This document shows positions 1 through 6,887 of a DNA stretch of 8,662 nucleotides, piece after piece. Where the stretch lies: assembly GCA_965261585.1 (NCBI GenBank), contig CBDHDN010000039.1:1-8662 (forward strand), written 5' to 3'. A program made the position numbers and the translations under genes. How positions within the stretch are numbered: the stretch's first letter is position 1; each line of letters starts with the position of its first letter. The stretch is from CBDHDN01 sp965261585 (GTDB taxonomy: Bacteria > Pseudomonadota > Alphaproteobacteria > UBA6615). The notes beneath the pieces are model-generated. The model had not been told where the DNA came from, made no database searches, and worked only from the letters and a program-made list of their open reading frames with translations.

Positions 1-853
1 GGTTCTGCAGCCGCTCGGCAATGTCGGTCGTCAGCCACAGGGCCGAGACGGCCAGCGGCACGATCAGCAAGATGAGCGGTATGGCGATCAGGCTCTGCAG
101 CGGCATCCGGCCCCGCACCAGCTGCCGGATGACGACCGTCCCCAGCATGACGGCGAGGAACACCACGGCCAGCGCCGCCGCGGCGCGCCCGCCGAAGGCC
201 ATCAACGCCGCTGCCAGCACCAACACGGCGGCCAGCCGGCCGGCCGACAGGCGGCCAAAACCCGTGGCGAACAGGATCACCGGTGCGCTGATCAGGGAGC
301 TGTTGAGCGGGTGGCCGAGCAGCGCCGTCGCCCGGAACTCGCGGCCGAGGTCGATCAGCGGCTCGATGATCAGCGTTCGGGTCGCCGACTCGCCGATTGC
401 GATCAGGCCGTCGGCCAAGACCAGCAGCACGACGAGGCCGAACAGCCGCGCCCGATTGGCCGGTGAGACTTCGGTCAGCAGCAGCGCCAGCAGCGCCGGC
501 ACCATCAGCGTATCGACGATGTAGGCGAGCCCGGCGGCGCCGCTGCGCAGGAACAGGACAGCACTGATCAGCCCGACGATGACCAGGTACAGCATGACCG
601 GGCGCCGGTCGATCAGGCGCTGGACGAAGAAGCTCAGCGGGCTGCCGCGGCGGAAGACGGCGACGAACAGGGCCAGCATGGTCACGTAGGTCGACGGGTG
701 CAGCTTCGAGATGAAGGCGCCCCCAGGCGTGCTGTAGGGGAGGCCGAGGCTGGCCAGCAGCGGCTTGCCAAGTGTCAGGGACAGCACGACGGCAAGCGCG
801 AGCAGCACGAAGACCGACCGTGAGTAGTGGGACGCGGGCAGTTCGTCGTACAT
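1..853 (-). CDS. Polytopic membrane protein, O-antigen polymerase/ligase-like (C-terminus off window)
   Basis: This reading frame is open from an ATG at 853-851 to the left edge, giving 284 residues with no stop, so the C-terminus is missing. It starts MYDELPASHYSRSVF and is dominated by hydrophobic segments: about eight or nine membrane helices separated by short Arg-rich loops. A conserved-looking loop reads GREFRATALLGHPLNSSLIS (about residues 180-200). A polytopic protein with an invariant-looking loop of this kind recalls O-antigen polymerase/ligase and VpsF-type polysaccharide proteins, which act on lipid-linked glycans at the inner membrane. That family call is a recollection of pattern, not a search. 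No ATG, GTG or TTG lies in frame upstream before a stop, and the Shine-Dalgarno is poor. It lies 105 bp downstream of the membrane protein at 959-2011 on the same strand and may be cotranscribed with it. Real gene: confident. Function: tentative. Confidence 0.72.
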   Translation of the reverse strand, partial: MYDELPASHYSRSVFVLLALAVVLSLTLGKPLLASLGLPYSTPGGAFISKLHPSTYVTMLALFVAVFRRGSPLSFFVQRLIDRRPVMLYLVIVGLISAVLFLRSGAAGLAYIVDTLMVPALLALLLTEVSPANRARLFGLVVLLVLADGLIAIGESATRTLIIEPLIDLGREFRATALLGHPLNSSLISAPVILFATGFGRLSAGRLAAVLVLAAALMAFGGRAAAALAVVFLAVMLGTVVIRQLVRGRMPLQSLIAIPLILLIVPLAVSALWLTTDIAERLQN

Positions 854-926
854 CGAGGTCGGGCCGGGTTGTCGCAGTCGGCGAGGCGGCGCGCGCCAGC
901 CGGGCGCCGACAGTAGGGGCGACGAT

Positions 927-951
927 GTTAAATCCGGCTTAACTCAAGCCG
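927..951 (-). terminator. Small inverted repeat after the 959-2011 gene, weak terminator candidate
   Basis: Just past the stop codon of the 959-2011 gene, CGGCTT (935-940) and AAGCCG (946-951) form a 6-bp stem with a 5-base loop. On the minus strand this is followed by a short T-containing stretch (GATTTAAC). A second small repeat, GTTAA (927-931) and TTAAC (939-943), overlaps it. The stem is short and the T-tract poor, so it would be at most a leaky terminator between the two membrane-protein genes. Confidence 0.3.
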
Positions 952-958
952 ACCCGGC

Positions 959-2011
959 TCAGCCAGCCTTCAGATCGAGCGTGCGCTGCAGGGCCGGCCG
1001 CCGCACCTTCCAGATCACGCTGTCGACGATGTAGTGATGGAAGTTGACGGCCTGGTAGACGATGATCGGTGCCACCAGCAGGAGCGCCGTGACCTTGGCC
1101 AGCAGCAGGTAGGCGACGGTCGAGATGCCCAGGCAGACGGCCACGTAGGCCCAGACGTTGCGGCGCTGGCTGATGCGCGACAGCACCCTGGCCTGCGGCT
1201 GCGCGCCGCCGCGGAAGCGGTTGTTGTTGAACAGCCAGACGAACGCGATGTACTGGGCGTTAGGCCAGATGTTGATGACCAGCCAGCCGTGGTTGATGTC
1301 CTCGATCAGGACGTAGCCGGTGGCGAAGATGGCGAAGTGAGACACCATGTACAGGGTGTGGGCGACGGCCAGCCGGCCCTGGCGCCATGCCACGAGCCGC
1401 GTCCAGGCCCACCAGGCGAGCGTCGCCAAGGCCGCCGCGCCGGCGATCTGGACGGCCCATTCCGGCACCGGCACTACGCGCAACTCGACCCCCAGGAACG
1501 TGCCGGGGTCCTGGTGCGAGCGATAGAGGATGCCCCATAGGGGCACGAGATAGATCATCAGCTTGCCGGTCAGCGCGCTGTCGGCGACCAGGCCGTCGGA
1601 CTTGCGGCGATAGACCTGGGAGACGCCCCAGCTCTGCCGCGTGTAGTGGAACCATTGCCAATAGAGATAGACCGTCGCCAGCACCCACAACCCGATGCCC
1701 ATGCCAACGGCGGCGACCGCGGCGATGACGATCAGCGGCAGCCACAGCACCAGGAAGCGGTGCTCGCGGAAGCTCTCCTTGTCGAAGCACAGCCGCGTGT
1801 AGGTCGAGATGACGTGGTGGTAGCCCAACAGCCACAGATCGGCGAGCAGGATGGGCGCCCACAGGCGCGGCTCGAGGGTGACGGCAGCGCCGGACAACAG
1901 GGCGATCCCGGCGATGCCGAGGATGAAGGCGCGATCGAATTCGGCATCGCGCAGCCAGCCGGCGGACGGTACCTCGGCTCTGCTATGGCCGTCATGGCCT
2001 GCCTCGCCCAT
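959..2011 (-). CDS. Integral membrane protein with conserved-looking histidine motifs, unknown function
   Basis: The product is 350 residues. After a hydrophilic N-terminus of about 25 residues it has about seven or eight hydrophobic segments (near 27-62, 88-116, 150-165, 185-205, 218-236, 285-320). Between and at the ends of these lie His- and aromatic-rich motifs: GYHHVISTYTRL (63-74), WQWFHYTRQSWG (118-129), SHF (224-226), EDINHGW (237-243), NAQYIAFVWLFNNNRF (251-266) and NFHHYIVDSVIWK (323-335). Several His residues (65, 66, 84, 122, 225, 241, 325, 326) sit near membrane boundaries. This is how membrane-embedded di-metal enzymes such as desaturases or Brp/Blh-type carotenoid oxygenases place their ligands, but I do not recognise the exact family, so the enzyme idea is inference. 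The ATG at 2011-2009 is preceded by only a weak AGG. It is divergent from groES and lies upstream of the membrane gene at 1-853 on the same strand. Confidence 0.85.
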   Translation of the reverse strand: MGEAGHDGHSRAEVPSAGWLRDAEFDRAFILGIAGIALLSGAAVTLEPRLWAPILLADLWLLGYHHVISTYTRLCFDKESFREHRFLVLWLPLIVIAAVAAVGMGIGLWVLATVYLYWQWFHYTRQSWGVSQVYRRKSDGLVADSALTGKLMIYLVPLWGILYRSHQDPGTFLGVELRVVPVPEWAVQIAGAAALATLAWWAWTRLVAWRQGRLAVAHTLYMVSHFAIFATGYVLIEDINHGWLVINIWPNAQYIAFVWLFNNNRFRGGAQPQARVLSRISQRRNVWAYVAVCLGISTVAYLLLAKVTALLLVAPIIVYQAVNFHHYIVDSVIWKVRRPALQRTLDLKAG

Positions 2012-2073
2012 CCTGTGCGCAGATAGACCAGCCTAGGCGGGCGCCGCTAACGTCGCCTTAAGAGATGGCCACG

Positions 2074-2102
2074 GCCGGGTGGGGCGCAAGGTCGCACCCG
2101 GC
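2074..2102. repeat. Inverted repeat in the divergent intergenic region
   Basis: GCCGGGTG (2074-2081) and CACCCGGC (2095-2102) are perfect 8-bp arms around a 13-base loop. They lie between the divergent start codons of the membrane protein (2011) and groES (2283). There is no T-tract on either strand, so this is not an obvious terminator. It could be a protein-binding site or an RNA hairpin in a leader; nothing in the sequence decides between these. Confidence 0.35.
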
Positions 2103-2170
2103 GGGGCCGTGCCGTGCCGCGCGGATTGACCGATTCATGAGCGCCGACCGTCGATTTCCGTCGCGATGGT

Positions 2171-2200
2171 CTTGATCTCGTGGCCCGACTTCGCTACATC
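2171..2200 (+). promoter_or_regulatory. Candidate groES-groEL promoter
   Basis: TTGATC (2172-2177) and TACATC (2195-2200) are 17 bp apart, an acceptable sigma-70-type spacing, although the -10 box is poor. The same stretch read as a heat-shock promoter gives CTTGATC (2171-2177), 14 bases, then CGCTACAT (2192-2199), a partial match to the sigma-32 pattern CTTGAAA/CCCCATNT. Either reading puts the transcript start at about 2206-2210, at the left edge of the CIRCE operator, which is where CIRCE usually lies. The placement is inferred from these matches only. Confidence 0.45.
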
Positions 2201-2208
2201 GGCAACGG

Positions 2209-2235
2209 TTGGCACTCACCAAGCAAGAGTGCTAG
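2209..2235 (+). promoter_or_regulatory. CIRCE operator (HrcA binding site)
   Basis: TTGGCACTC (2209-2217), nine spacer bases, then GAGTGCTAG (2227-2235) matches the CIRCE consensus TTAGCACTC-N9-GAGTGCTAA with one mismatch per arm and exact spacing. CIRCE is the operator bound by the repressor HrcA, whose activity depends on GroEL, so free chaperonin during non-stress keeps the operon repressed. The element ends 47 bases before the groES start codon, in the 5' leader. No hrcA gene lies in the window. Confidence 0.95.
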
Positions 2236-2269
2236 CAGTTCGTGAAATGTTCCTAGAAAATGGAATTGA

Positions 2270-2276
2270 AAGGAGG
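2270..2276 (+). promoter_or_regulatory. groES ribosome binding site
   Basis: AAGGAGG lies six bases before the ATG at 2283. It fixes that codon as the groES start in preference to the in-frame ATG at 2166, which would add 39 residues, has no homology to GroES and would make the CIRCE element coding. Confidence 0.9.
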
Positions 2277-2282
2277 GCATCA

Positions 2283-2600
2283 ATGAAGTTCCGTCCACTC
2301 CACGATCGCGTCGTCGTCCGCCGCATCGAGCAGGACGAGCGGTCCTCGGGCGGCATCATCATCCCCGACACGGCCCAGGAAAAGCCCATGGAGGGTGAGG
2401 TGATCGCCGTTGGCCCCGGTGGGCGCACCGACGACGGCAGGTCGATCGCGATGGATGTGAAGGCCGGCGATCGCGTGCTGTTCGGCAAATGGTCGGGCAC
2501 CGAGGTCAAACTCGACGGCGAAGACATTCTGGTCATGAAGGAATCCGACATCATGGGCGTCATCGGGGGCGCGGCAAAGCCGGCCCGCAAGGCCGCCTAA
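2283..2600 (+). CDS. groES: Co-chaperonin GroES (Hsp10)
   Basis: GroES forms the heptameric lid of the GroEL folding chamber in the cytoplasm. The 105-residue product begins MKFRPLHDRVVVRR, the standard Hsp10 opening. Its mobile loop is at about 16-32, with the GroEL-contacting tripeptide in GGIIIP (23-28). DTAQEKPMEGEVIAVGPG and the closing GKWSGTEV...ILVMKESDIMGVI follow. It is about 10 residues longer than a typical 95-residue GroES because of a basic, Ala-rich tail (GGAAKPARKAA); similar tails occur in rhizobial GroES proteins. The start is set by the strong AAGGAGG at 2270-2276. groEL follows after 15 bases, and the CIRCE element upstream implies HrcA control of both genes. Confidence 0.98.
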   Translation: MKFRPLHDRVVVRRIEQDERSSGGIIIPDTAQEKPMEGEVIAVGPGGRTDDGRSIAMDVKAGDRVLFGKWSGTEVKLDGEDILVMKESDIMGVIGGAAKPARKAA

Positions 2601-2615
2601 GAGGAGAGAACGAGA

Positions 2616-4256
<1,641 letters not shown>

Positions 4257-4281
4257 GCGCCAGACCTGCCCGAACGCCAAA

Positions 4282-4313
4282 GGGGGCCGCGTCGCCGCGG
4301 CCCCCGGTTTTTT
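4282..4313 (+). terminator. Intrinsic terminator of groES-groEL
   Basis: A perfect 10-bp G/C stem (4282-4291 pairing with 4296-4305) with a TCGC loop is followed by GG and six Ts (4308-4313), 25 bases after the groEL stop. This is a textbook rho-independent terminator on the plus strand. On the minus strand the same stem is followed by only three Ts, so it may also stop the convergent dehydrogenase transcript, but less efficiently. Confidence 0.93.
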
Positions 4314-5457
4314 AGTCCGCAACGGGTTCGATGCGCAGCAGCTGCCCGTCGGCACTGTCGGTGAGCAGATAGAGCGTGCCGTCGGACCCGAGGCGCACGT
4401 CGCGGATCCGCTCGCCCAGCCCGGTCAACAGGCGCTCCTCCTCGACGATCCGGTTGCCCTCGACCTCCAGGCGGACGAGCAGCCGGCCGGCCAACGCGCC
4501 GACGAACAAATCGCCGTCCCAGTTCGGGAACGCGTCGCCCTTGTAGAACGCCATGCCCGATGGGGCGATCGACGGCACCCAGACAAACAGCGGCTCGGCG
4601 ACGCCCGGCCGCGACGTGCCCTCGCCGATCGTGCCGCCGGTATAGGCGCGGCCATGGGTGACGAGCGGCCAGCCATAATTGGTGCCGGCGTGGACGAGGT
4701 TGACCTCGTCGCCGCCCCGGGGCCCGTGCTCATGGGCCCAGATCTCGCCCGTCTCGGGATGGGTTGCCAGGCCCTGGGGGTTGCGGTTGCCGTAGGCGAA
4801 GATCTCGGGCCGCGCGCCCGGCCGGCCGACGAACGGGTTGTCCGCCGGCACGCTGCCGTCGTCGTTGAGCCGGATGATCTTGCCGGTGTGGCCGCCCAAA
4901 TCCTGGGCACGCGGGCGGTCGCCGCGCTCGCCCAGCGTGACGTAGAGGTGGCCCGGCGCGTCGAACGCGAGCCGCGAGCCGAAGTGCCGGCCGCCGCCCG
5001 ACTTGGGCTCGGCGCGGAAGATGACCTCCAGGTCCCTCAGGGCGTTGCCGGCGAGCCGCGCCCGCGCCACCTCGGTGCCGGCGCCGCCGCGCCCGGCCCC
5101 GGCGTAGGACAGGTAGAGCCAGCCGGTGCGGTCGTAGTCGGGGTGCAACGCCACGTCCAGAAGGCCGCCCTGGCCCCGCGCCACGACCTCCGGGACACCG
5201 GCGATCGGCGCCGGGTCGAGCACGCCGTCGCGGACGATCCGCAGGCGGCCCGGCCGTTCGGTGATCAGCACCTCGCCGCCGGGCAGGAACGTCATGCCCC
5301 ATGGGTGCTCCAGGCCCGCGGTCACGGAGACCACGCGGAAGTAGTGCTGCGCCGAGCGCTGGCGGCCGAGGTCCTCGGCGGCGCTCGCGGCGCCCGCGGC
5401 ATAGGCCACGATGATCGGCGCCACCAACACGGACAGCGGCGTTGCAAACCTCGCCAT
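4312..5457 (-). CDS. Secreted PQQ-dependent aldose sugar dehydrogenase (YliI/Asd-like)
   Basis: The product is a 381-residue six-bladed beta-propeller of the soluble glucose/sorbosone dehydrogenase family, which oxidises aldose sugars with pyrroloquinoline quinone in the periplasm. Residues 1-27 form a signal peptide (VLVAPIIVAYAAGAASAA) with an Ala-x-Ala cleavage motif. Family motifs follow in order: LEHPWGMTFLPGG (49-61), ITERPGRL, GQGGLLDVALHP (95-106), GGGRHFGSRL (154-163) with the likely catalytic His158, LGERGDR (175-181), HTGKIIRLNDDGSVPADNPF (190-209), PEIFAYGNRNPQGLA (217-231), HEHGPRGGDEVN (242-253) and NYGWP (260-264). Length and motif order match E. coli YliI (Asd). The ATG at 5457 has AGGGAGG six bases upstream. 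The gene stands alone, convergent with groEL. No PQQ synthesis genes are in the window, so cofactor supply is unknown. Substrate is inferred only from the family. Confidence 0.95.
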   Translation of the reverse strand: MARFATPLSVLVAPIIVAYAAGAASAAEDLGRQRSAQHYFRVVSVTAGLEHPWGMTFLPGGEVLITERPGRLRIVRDGVLDPAPIAGVPEVVARGQGGLLDVALHPDYDRTGWLYLSYAGAGRGGAGTEVARARLAGNALRDLEVIFRAEPKSGGGRHFGSRLAFDAPGHLYVTLGERGDRPRAQDLGGHTGKIIRLNDDGSVPADNPFVGRPGARPEIFAYGNRNPQGLATHPETGEIWAHEHGPRGGDEVNLVHAGTNYGWPLVTHGRAYTGGTIGEGTSRPGVAEPLFVWVPSIAPSGMAFYKGDAFPNWDGDLFVGALAGRLLVRLEVEGNRIVEEERLLTGLGERIRDVRLGSDGTLYLLTDSADGQLLRIEPVAD

Positions 5458-5510
5458 GACGATCCTCCCTGGTGCCCGCTTTCATAGGCGCGCCCGTCGG
5501 GCCTCGCCCT

Positions 5511-5551
5511 TCGACAAGCTCAGGGTGAGGCCCTCATGCCGAGCTTGTCGA
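5511..5551. repeat. Palindromic intergenic repeat, TCGACAAGCTC type
   Basis: TCGACAAGCTC (5511-5521) and GAGCTTGTCGA (5541-5551) are perfect 11-bp arms. Inside them a second perfect stem, TGAGG (5526-5530) with CCTCA (5532-5536), is separated by one base. The outer sequence (CTTCGACAAGCTCAGG on this strand) is a type I recall as very common between genes in alphaproteobacterial genomes. It lies in the 259-bp gene-free stretch 5458-5716, upstream of the sugar dehydrogenase and downstream of the lipoprotein gene. Confidence 0.8.
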
Positions 5552-5614
5552 GCCTCATGGTCGGCGTCATCGTCCGTTGGGCGACGGCCTCGGAGAGTTG
5601 TTGGCGAGATGAAA

Positions 5615-5692
5615 CCCACCCCAGCCCCTCTCCCCGTCGGAGATCCCCGGTGGGGAGAGGGGCCCGCCGCACCGGTGCGGCGGAGGGGTGAG
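5615..5692. repeat. Large imperfect inverted repeat, CCCCTCTCCCC type
   Basis: GCCCCTCTCCCC (5624-5635) pairs perfectly with GGGGAGAGGGGC (5652-5663) across a 16-base loop. Outside it, CCCACCCC (5615-5622) nearly complements GGGGTGAG (5685-5692) across the short palindrome at 5664-5683. The whole block could fold into a branched, very stable RNA or DNA structure. Repeats of this C-rich/G-rich kind are frequent between alphaproteobacterial genes; here it lies 25 bases beyond the lipoprotein stop codon and may help end that transcript, although it has no T-tract. Confidence 0.72.
5664..5683. repeat. Perfect 20-bp palindrome inside the larger repeat
   Basis: CCGCCGCACC (5664-5673) and GGTGCGGCGG (5674-5683) are exact reverse complements with no spacer. 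It directly follows the stem at 5624-5663 and appears to be the second arm of the same repeat unit. A zero-loop palindrome of this length could be a dimer-binding site, but its position inside an intergenic repeat makes that less likely. Confidence 0.7.
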
Positions 5693-5716
5693 GGCGGGTA
5701 TCGGCGGGCGGCTCGG

Positions 5717-6187
5717 TCAGCCGACGATCTTCCAGCTGCCGTCGGGCTGCAGGCAGGTCGTGCCGAAGGCGCTTTCGCTGCGCCCGCCGACGGTAACGGT
5801 TGTCTGGTACTCCCGGCAGAACGCACCGGTATTGGTGTCTTGACCGTCGCGCACCGGCGTGACGGTACCGTAGTTGCCGCTGTCCGGATTCGACCAGGTG
5901 ATGGTCTGGCCGACCGGCGCCGCCGCGGCCTGCTGAACGGCGCGGTCGGCGAACAACCGATCGGTCCGGTCGAGCGACTGGCCGATCTGGTTGCCGACGA
6001 AGGCGCCCAAGATGGTGCCGGCGGCGGTGAAGGCGAGCTGGCCCGTGCCCTGGCCGAACTGGGAGCCGAGCAGGCCCCCGGCCGCGGCTCCGAGCAGGGT
6101 GCCGCCGGTCTGCTTCTGCCCCGTGGTCTGGCACGCGGCGAGGCCGATGGCGAGGACGGGAATTAGCCAAAAGCGTTTGATCTTCAT
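5717..6187 (-). CDS. Outer-membrane lipoprotein, 17 kDa surface antigen family (glycine zipper)
   Basis: The product is 156 residues from the ATG at 6187-6185. It starts with a lipoprotein signal (MKIKRFWLIPVLAIGLAAC) whose lipobox LAAC puts the lipidated Cys at 19. Next comes a glycine-zipper block (about 28-70) with GGTLLGAAAGGLLGSQFG and AAGTILGAFVGNQIGQ, the membrane-associating two-helix motif of the Rickettsia 17 kDa antigen family. A C-terminal domain follows with two Cys residues (FCREYQTTVTVGG and FGTTCLQPDGSWKIVG), probably a disulfide. Such proteins are envelope components of unclear biochemical role. A GTG at 6199 would add four residues (MRKI) but overlaps the AAGGAG at 6204-6199, which instead lies 11 bases before the ATG, so the ATG is preferred. 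The gene begins 35 bases after the stop of the upstream His/Gly-rich gene, which suggests one transcript. Confidence 0.9.
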   Translation of the reverse strand: MKIKRFWLIPVLAIGLAACQTTGQKQTGGTLLGAAAGGLLGSQFGQGTGQLAFTAAGTILGAFVGNQIGQSLDRTDRLFADRAVQQAAAAPVGQTITWSNPDSGNYGTVTPVRDGQDTNTGAFCREYQTTVTVGGRSESAFGTTCLQPDGSWKIVG

Positions 6188-6222
6188 GATCTTTCTCACT
6201 CCTTGGGGTCTGTCTGACCGAA

Positions 6223-6642
6223 CTAGTAGTAGAACAGGACGTGGCGGCTGCCGGGCAGGACGAATGGCCGGCCATGGCGGTCATGGCACATCAGCCCGCC
6301 GACCCTGGCGCGCCGCCCGTGGCCGGCGAACGCGACCTTGCTGGTCGGCTGGCAGCCGCCATGAACGGCGCCACGGCCGCCACGACGGGGGCCGCTTGGG
6401 ACCAGGCGGTGCGTGGTCCCGCCATACGTGCCCGCGCCATACGTACCCACGCCGTACTGGGCGACGCCGTGGCCGTGGACCGGGCCGTGAACTGGCCGAC
6501 GATGGCCATGATGCCCGTGGCGGCGGGACTTGCCGAACGCCAACCGAGCCGCGCCCAGGGTGATGTAGATCTTTGCCCCACTCACCTGGCCATAGCTGCC
6601 GGCGTGGGCATAGCCGGCGGCCTTGGTTCCGAGGCCAGTCAT
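6223..6642 (-). CDS. His/Gly-rich hypothetical protein
   Basis: I do not recognise a family. The 139-residue product has a Gly/Ala-rich N-terminus (YAHAGSYGQVSGAKIYITLGAARLAFG), then a basic His-rich stretch, RRHGHHGHRRPVHGPVHGHG (about 40-59). A short tandem YGVGTYGAGTYGG repeat (about 62-74), a basic Gly-rich middle, and an end reading MCHDRHGRPFVLPGSRHVLFYY follow. There is no clear signal peptide or membrane helix. The His cluster suggests metal binding, which is inference from composition. It counts as a gene because AGAGGGGAGAA lies just upstream of the ATG at 6642, it sits head-to-tail 35 bases before the lipoprotein gene, and a repeat-type operator lies upstream. A long open frame on the opposite strand covers the same stretch but runs through a palindrome and the kinase gene, so it is judged a shadow. 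Moderately sure it is coding. Confidence 0.6.
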   Translation of the reverse strand: MTGLGTKAAGYAHAGSYGQVSGAKIYITLGAARLAFGKSRRHGHHGHRRPVHGPVHGHGVAQYGVGTYGAGTYGGTTHRLVPSGPRRGGRGAVHGGCQPTSKVAFAGHGRRARVGGLMCHDRHGRPFVLPGSRHVLFYY

Positions 6643-6706
6643 GTCGCGTTCTCCCCTCTTCCAGAATTCGACGATGGAAAGCTAGCGAACCCTCGCAGAA
6701 CCGGAC

Positions 6707-6734
6707 CTGAACGGCTCCTTCATCTGGCGTTCAT
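6707..6734 (-). promoter_or_regulatory. Direct-repeat operator candidate (OmpR/PhoP-type) upstream of the His/Gly-rich gene
   Basis: On the minus strand ATGAACG (6734-6728) and ATGAAGG (6723-6717) repeat with an 11-bp start-to-start spacing, followed by an inverted copy, CGTTCAG (6713-6707). Tandem half-sites one helical turn apart are the usual binding arrangement of OmpR/PhoP-family regulators, and one such regulator is encoded at 8271-8661. The site lies 65-92 bases upstream of the 6642 start codon. No convincing -10 box is visible downstream of it, so regulation by that particular protein is only a suggestion. Confidence 0.45.
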
Positions 6735-6790
6735 GTTGCGAGGGGCCGCGCTACCGGGATATCGCTGCGGCGCCACGGCCCAAAAACGCC

Positions 6791-6826
6791 CGTCACCCCG
6801 GCCCCGAGCCGGGGGCCGGGGTGACG
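6791..6826 (-). repeat. Palindromic repeat, GTCACCCCGGCC type, likely also a terminator
   Basis: CGTCACCCCGGCCCC (6791-6805) and its exact reverse complement (6812-6826) form a 15-bp stem with a 6-base loop. The arm sequence is a frequent intergenic palindrome in alphaproteobacteria. On the minus strand the stem is followed within five bases by TTTTT (from 6786-6782), and it lies 62 bases past the histidine kinase stop codon, so it is well placed to terminate the two-component operon. Confidence 0.82.
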
Positions 6827-6887
6827 GTCCATATATGACGGTTGATGCTATTGGCGCCGACCCACGCCGCGATCCCCCTGGCGACGC

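Noticed and set aside
21..524. Plus-strand open frame, 167 codons
   Set aside because: It lies antisense to the membrane-protein gene at 1-853; its Ser/Arg/Thr-rich product looks like a shadow and it has no ribosome binding site.
2166..2282. 39-residue N-terminal extension of GroES from an upstream ATG
   Set aside because: It would translate the CIRCE operator; the strong AAGGAGG at 2270-2276 and family alignment support 2283.
4654..5487. Plus-strand open frame, 277 codons
   Set aside because: It is antisense to the PQQ sugar dehydrogenase, whose motifs are unambiguous.
5481..5517. Promoter for the sugar dehydrogenase (TATGAA at 5486-5481 with TTGTCG at 5517-5512, minus strand)
   Set aside because: The spacing is 25 bp, far from the 16-18 expected, and no better -35 box is present at the right distance.
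5458..5716. CRISPR array or small RNA gene in the repeat-rich gap
   Set aside because: The repeats are palindromes of different families, not regularly spaced identical units; no promoter plus terminator pair defines a small RNA.
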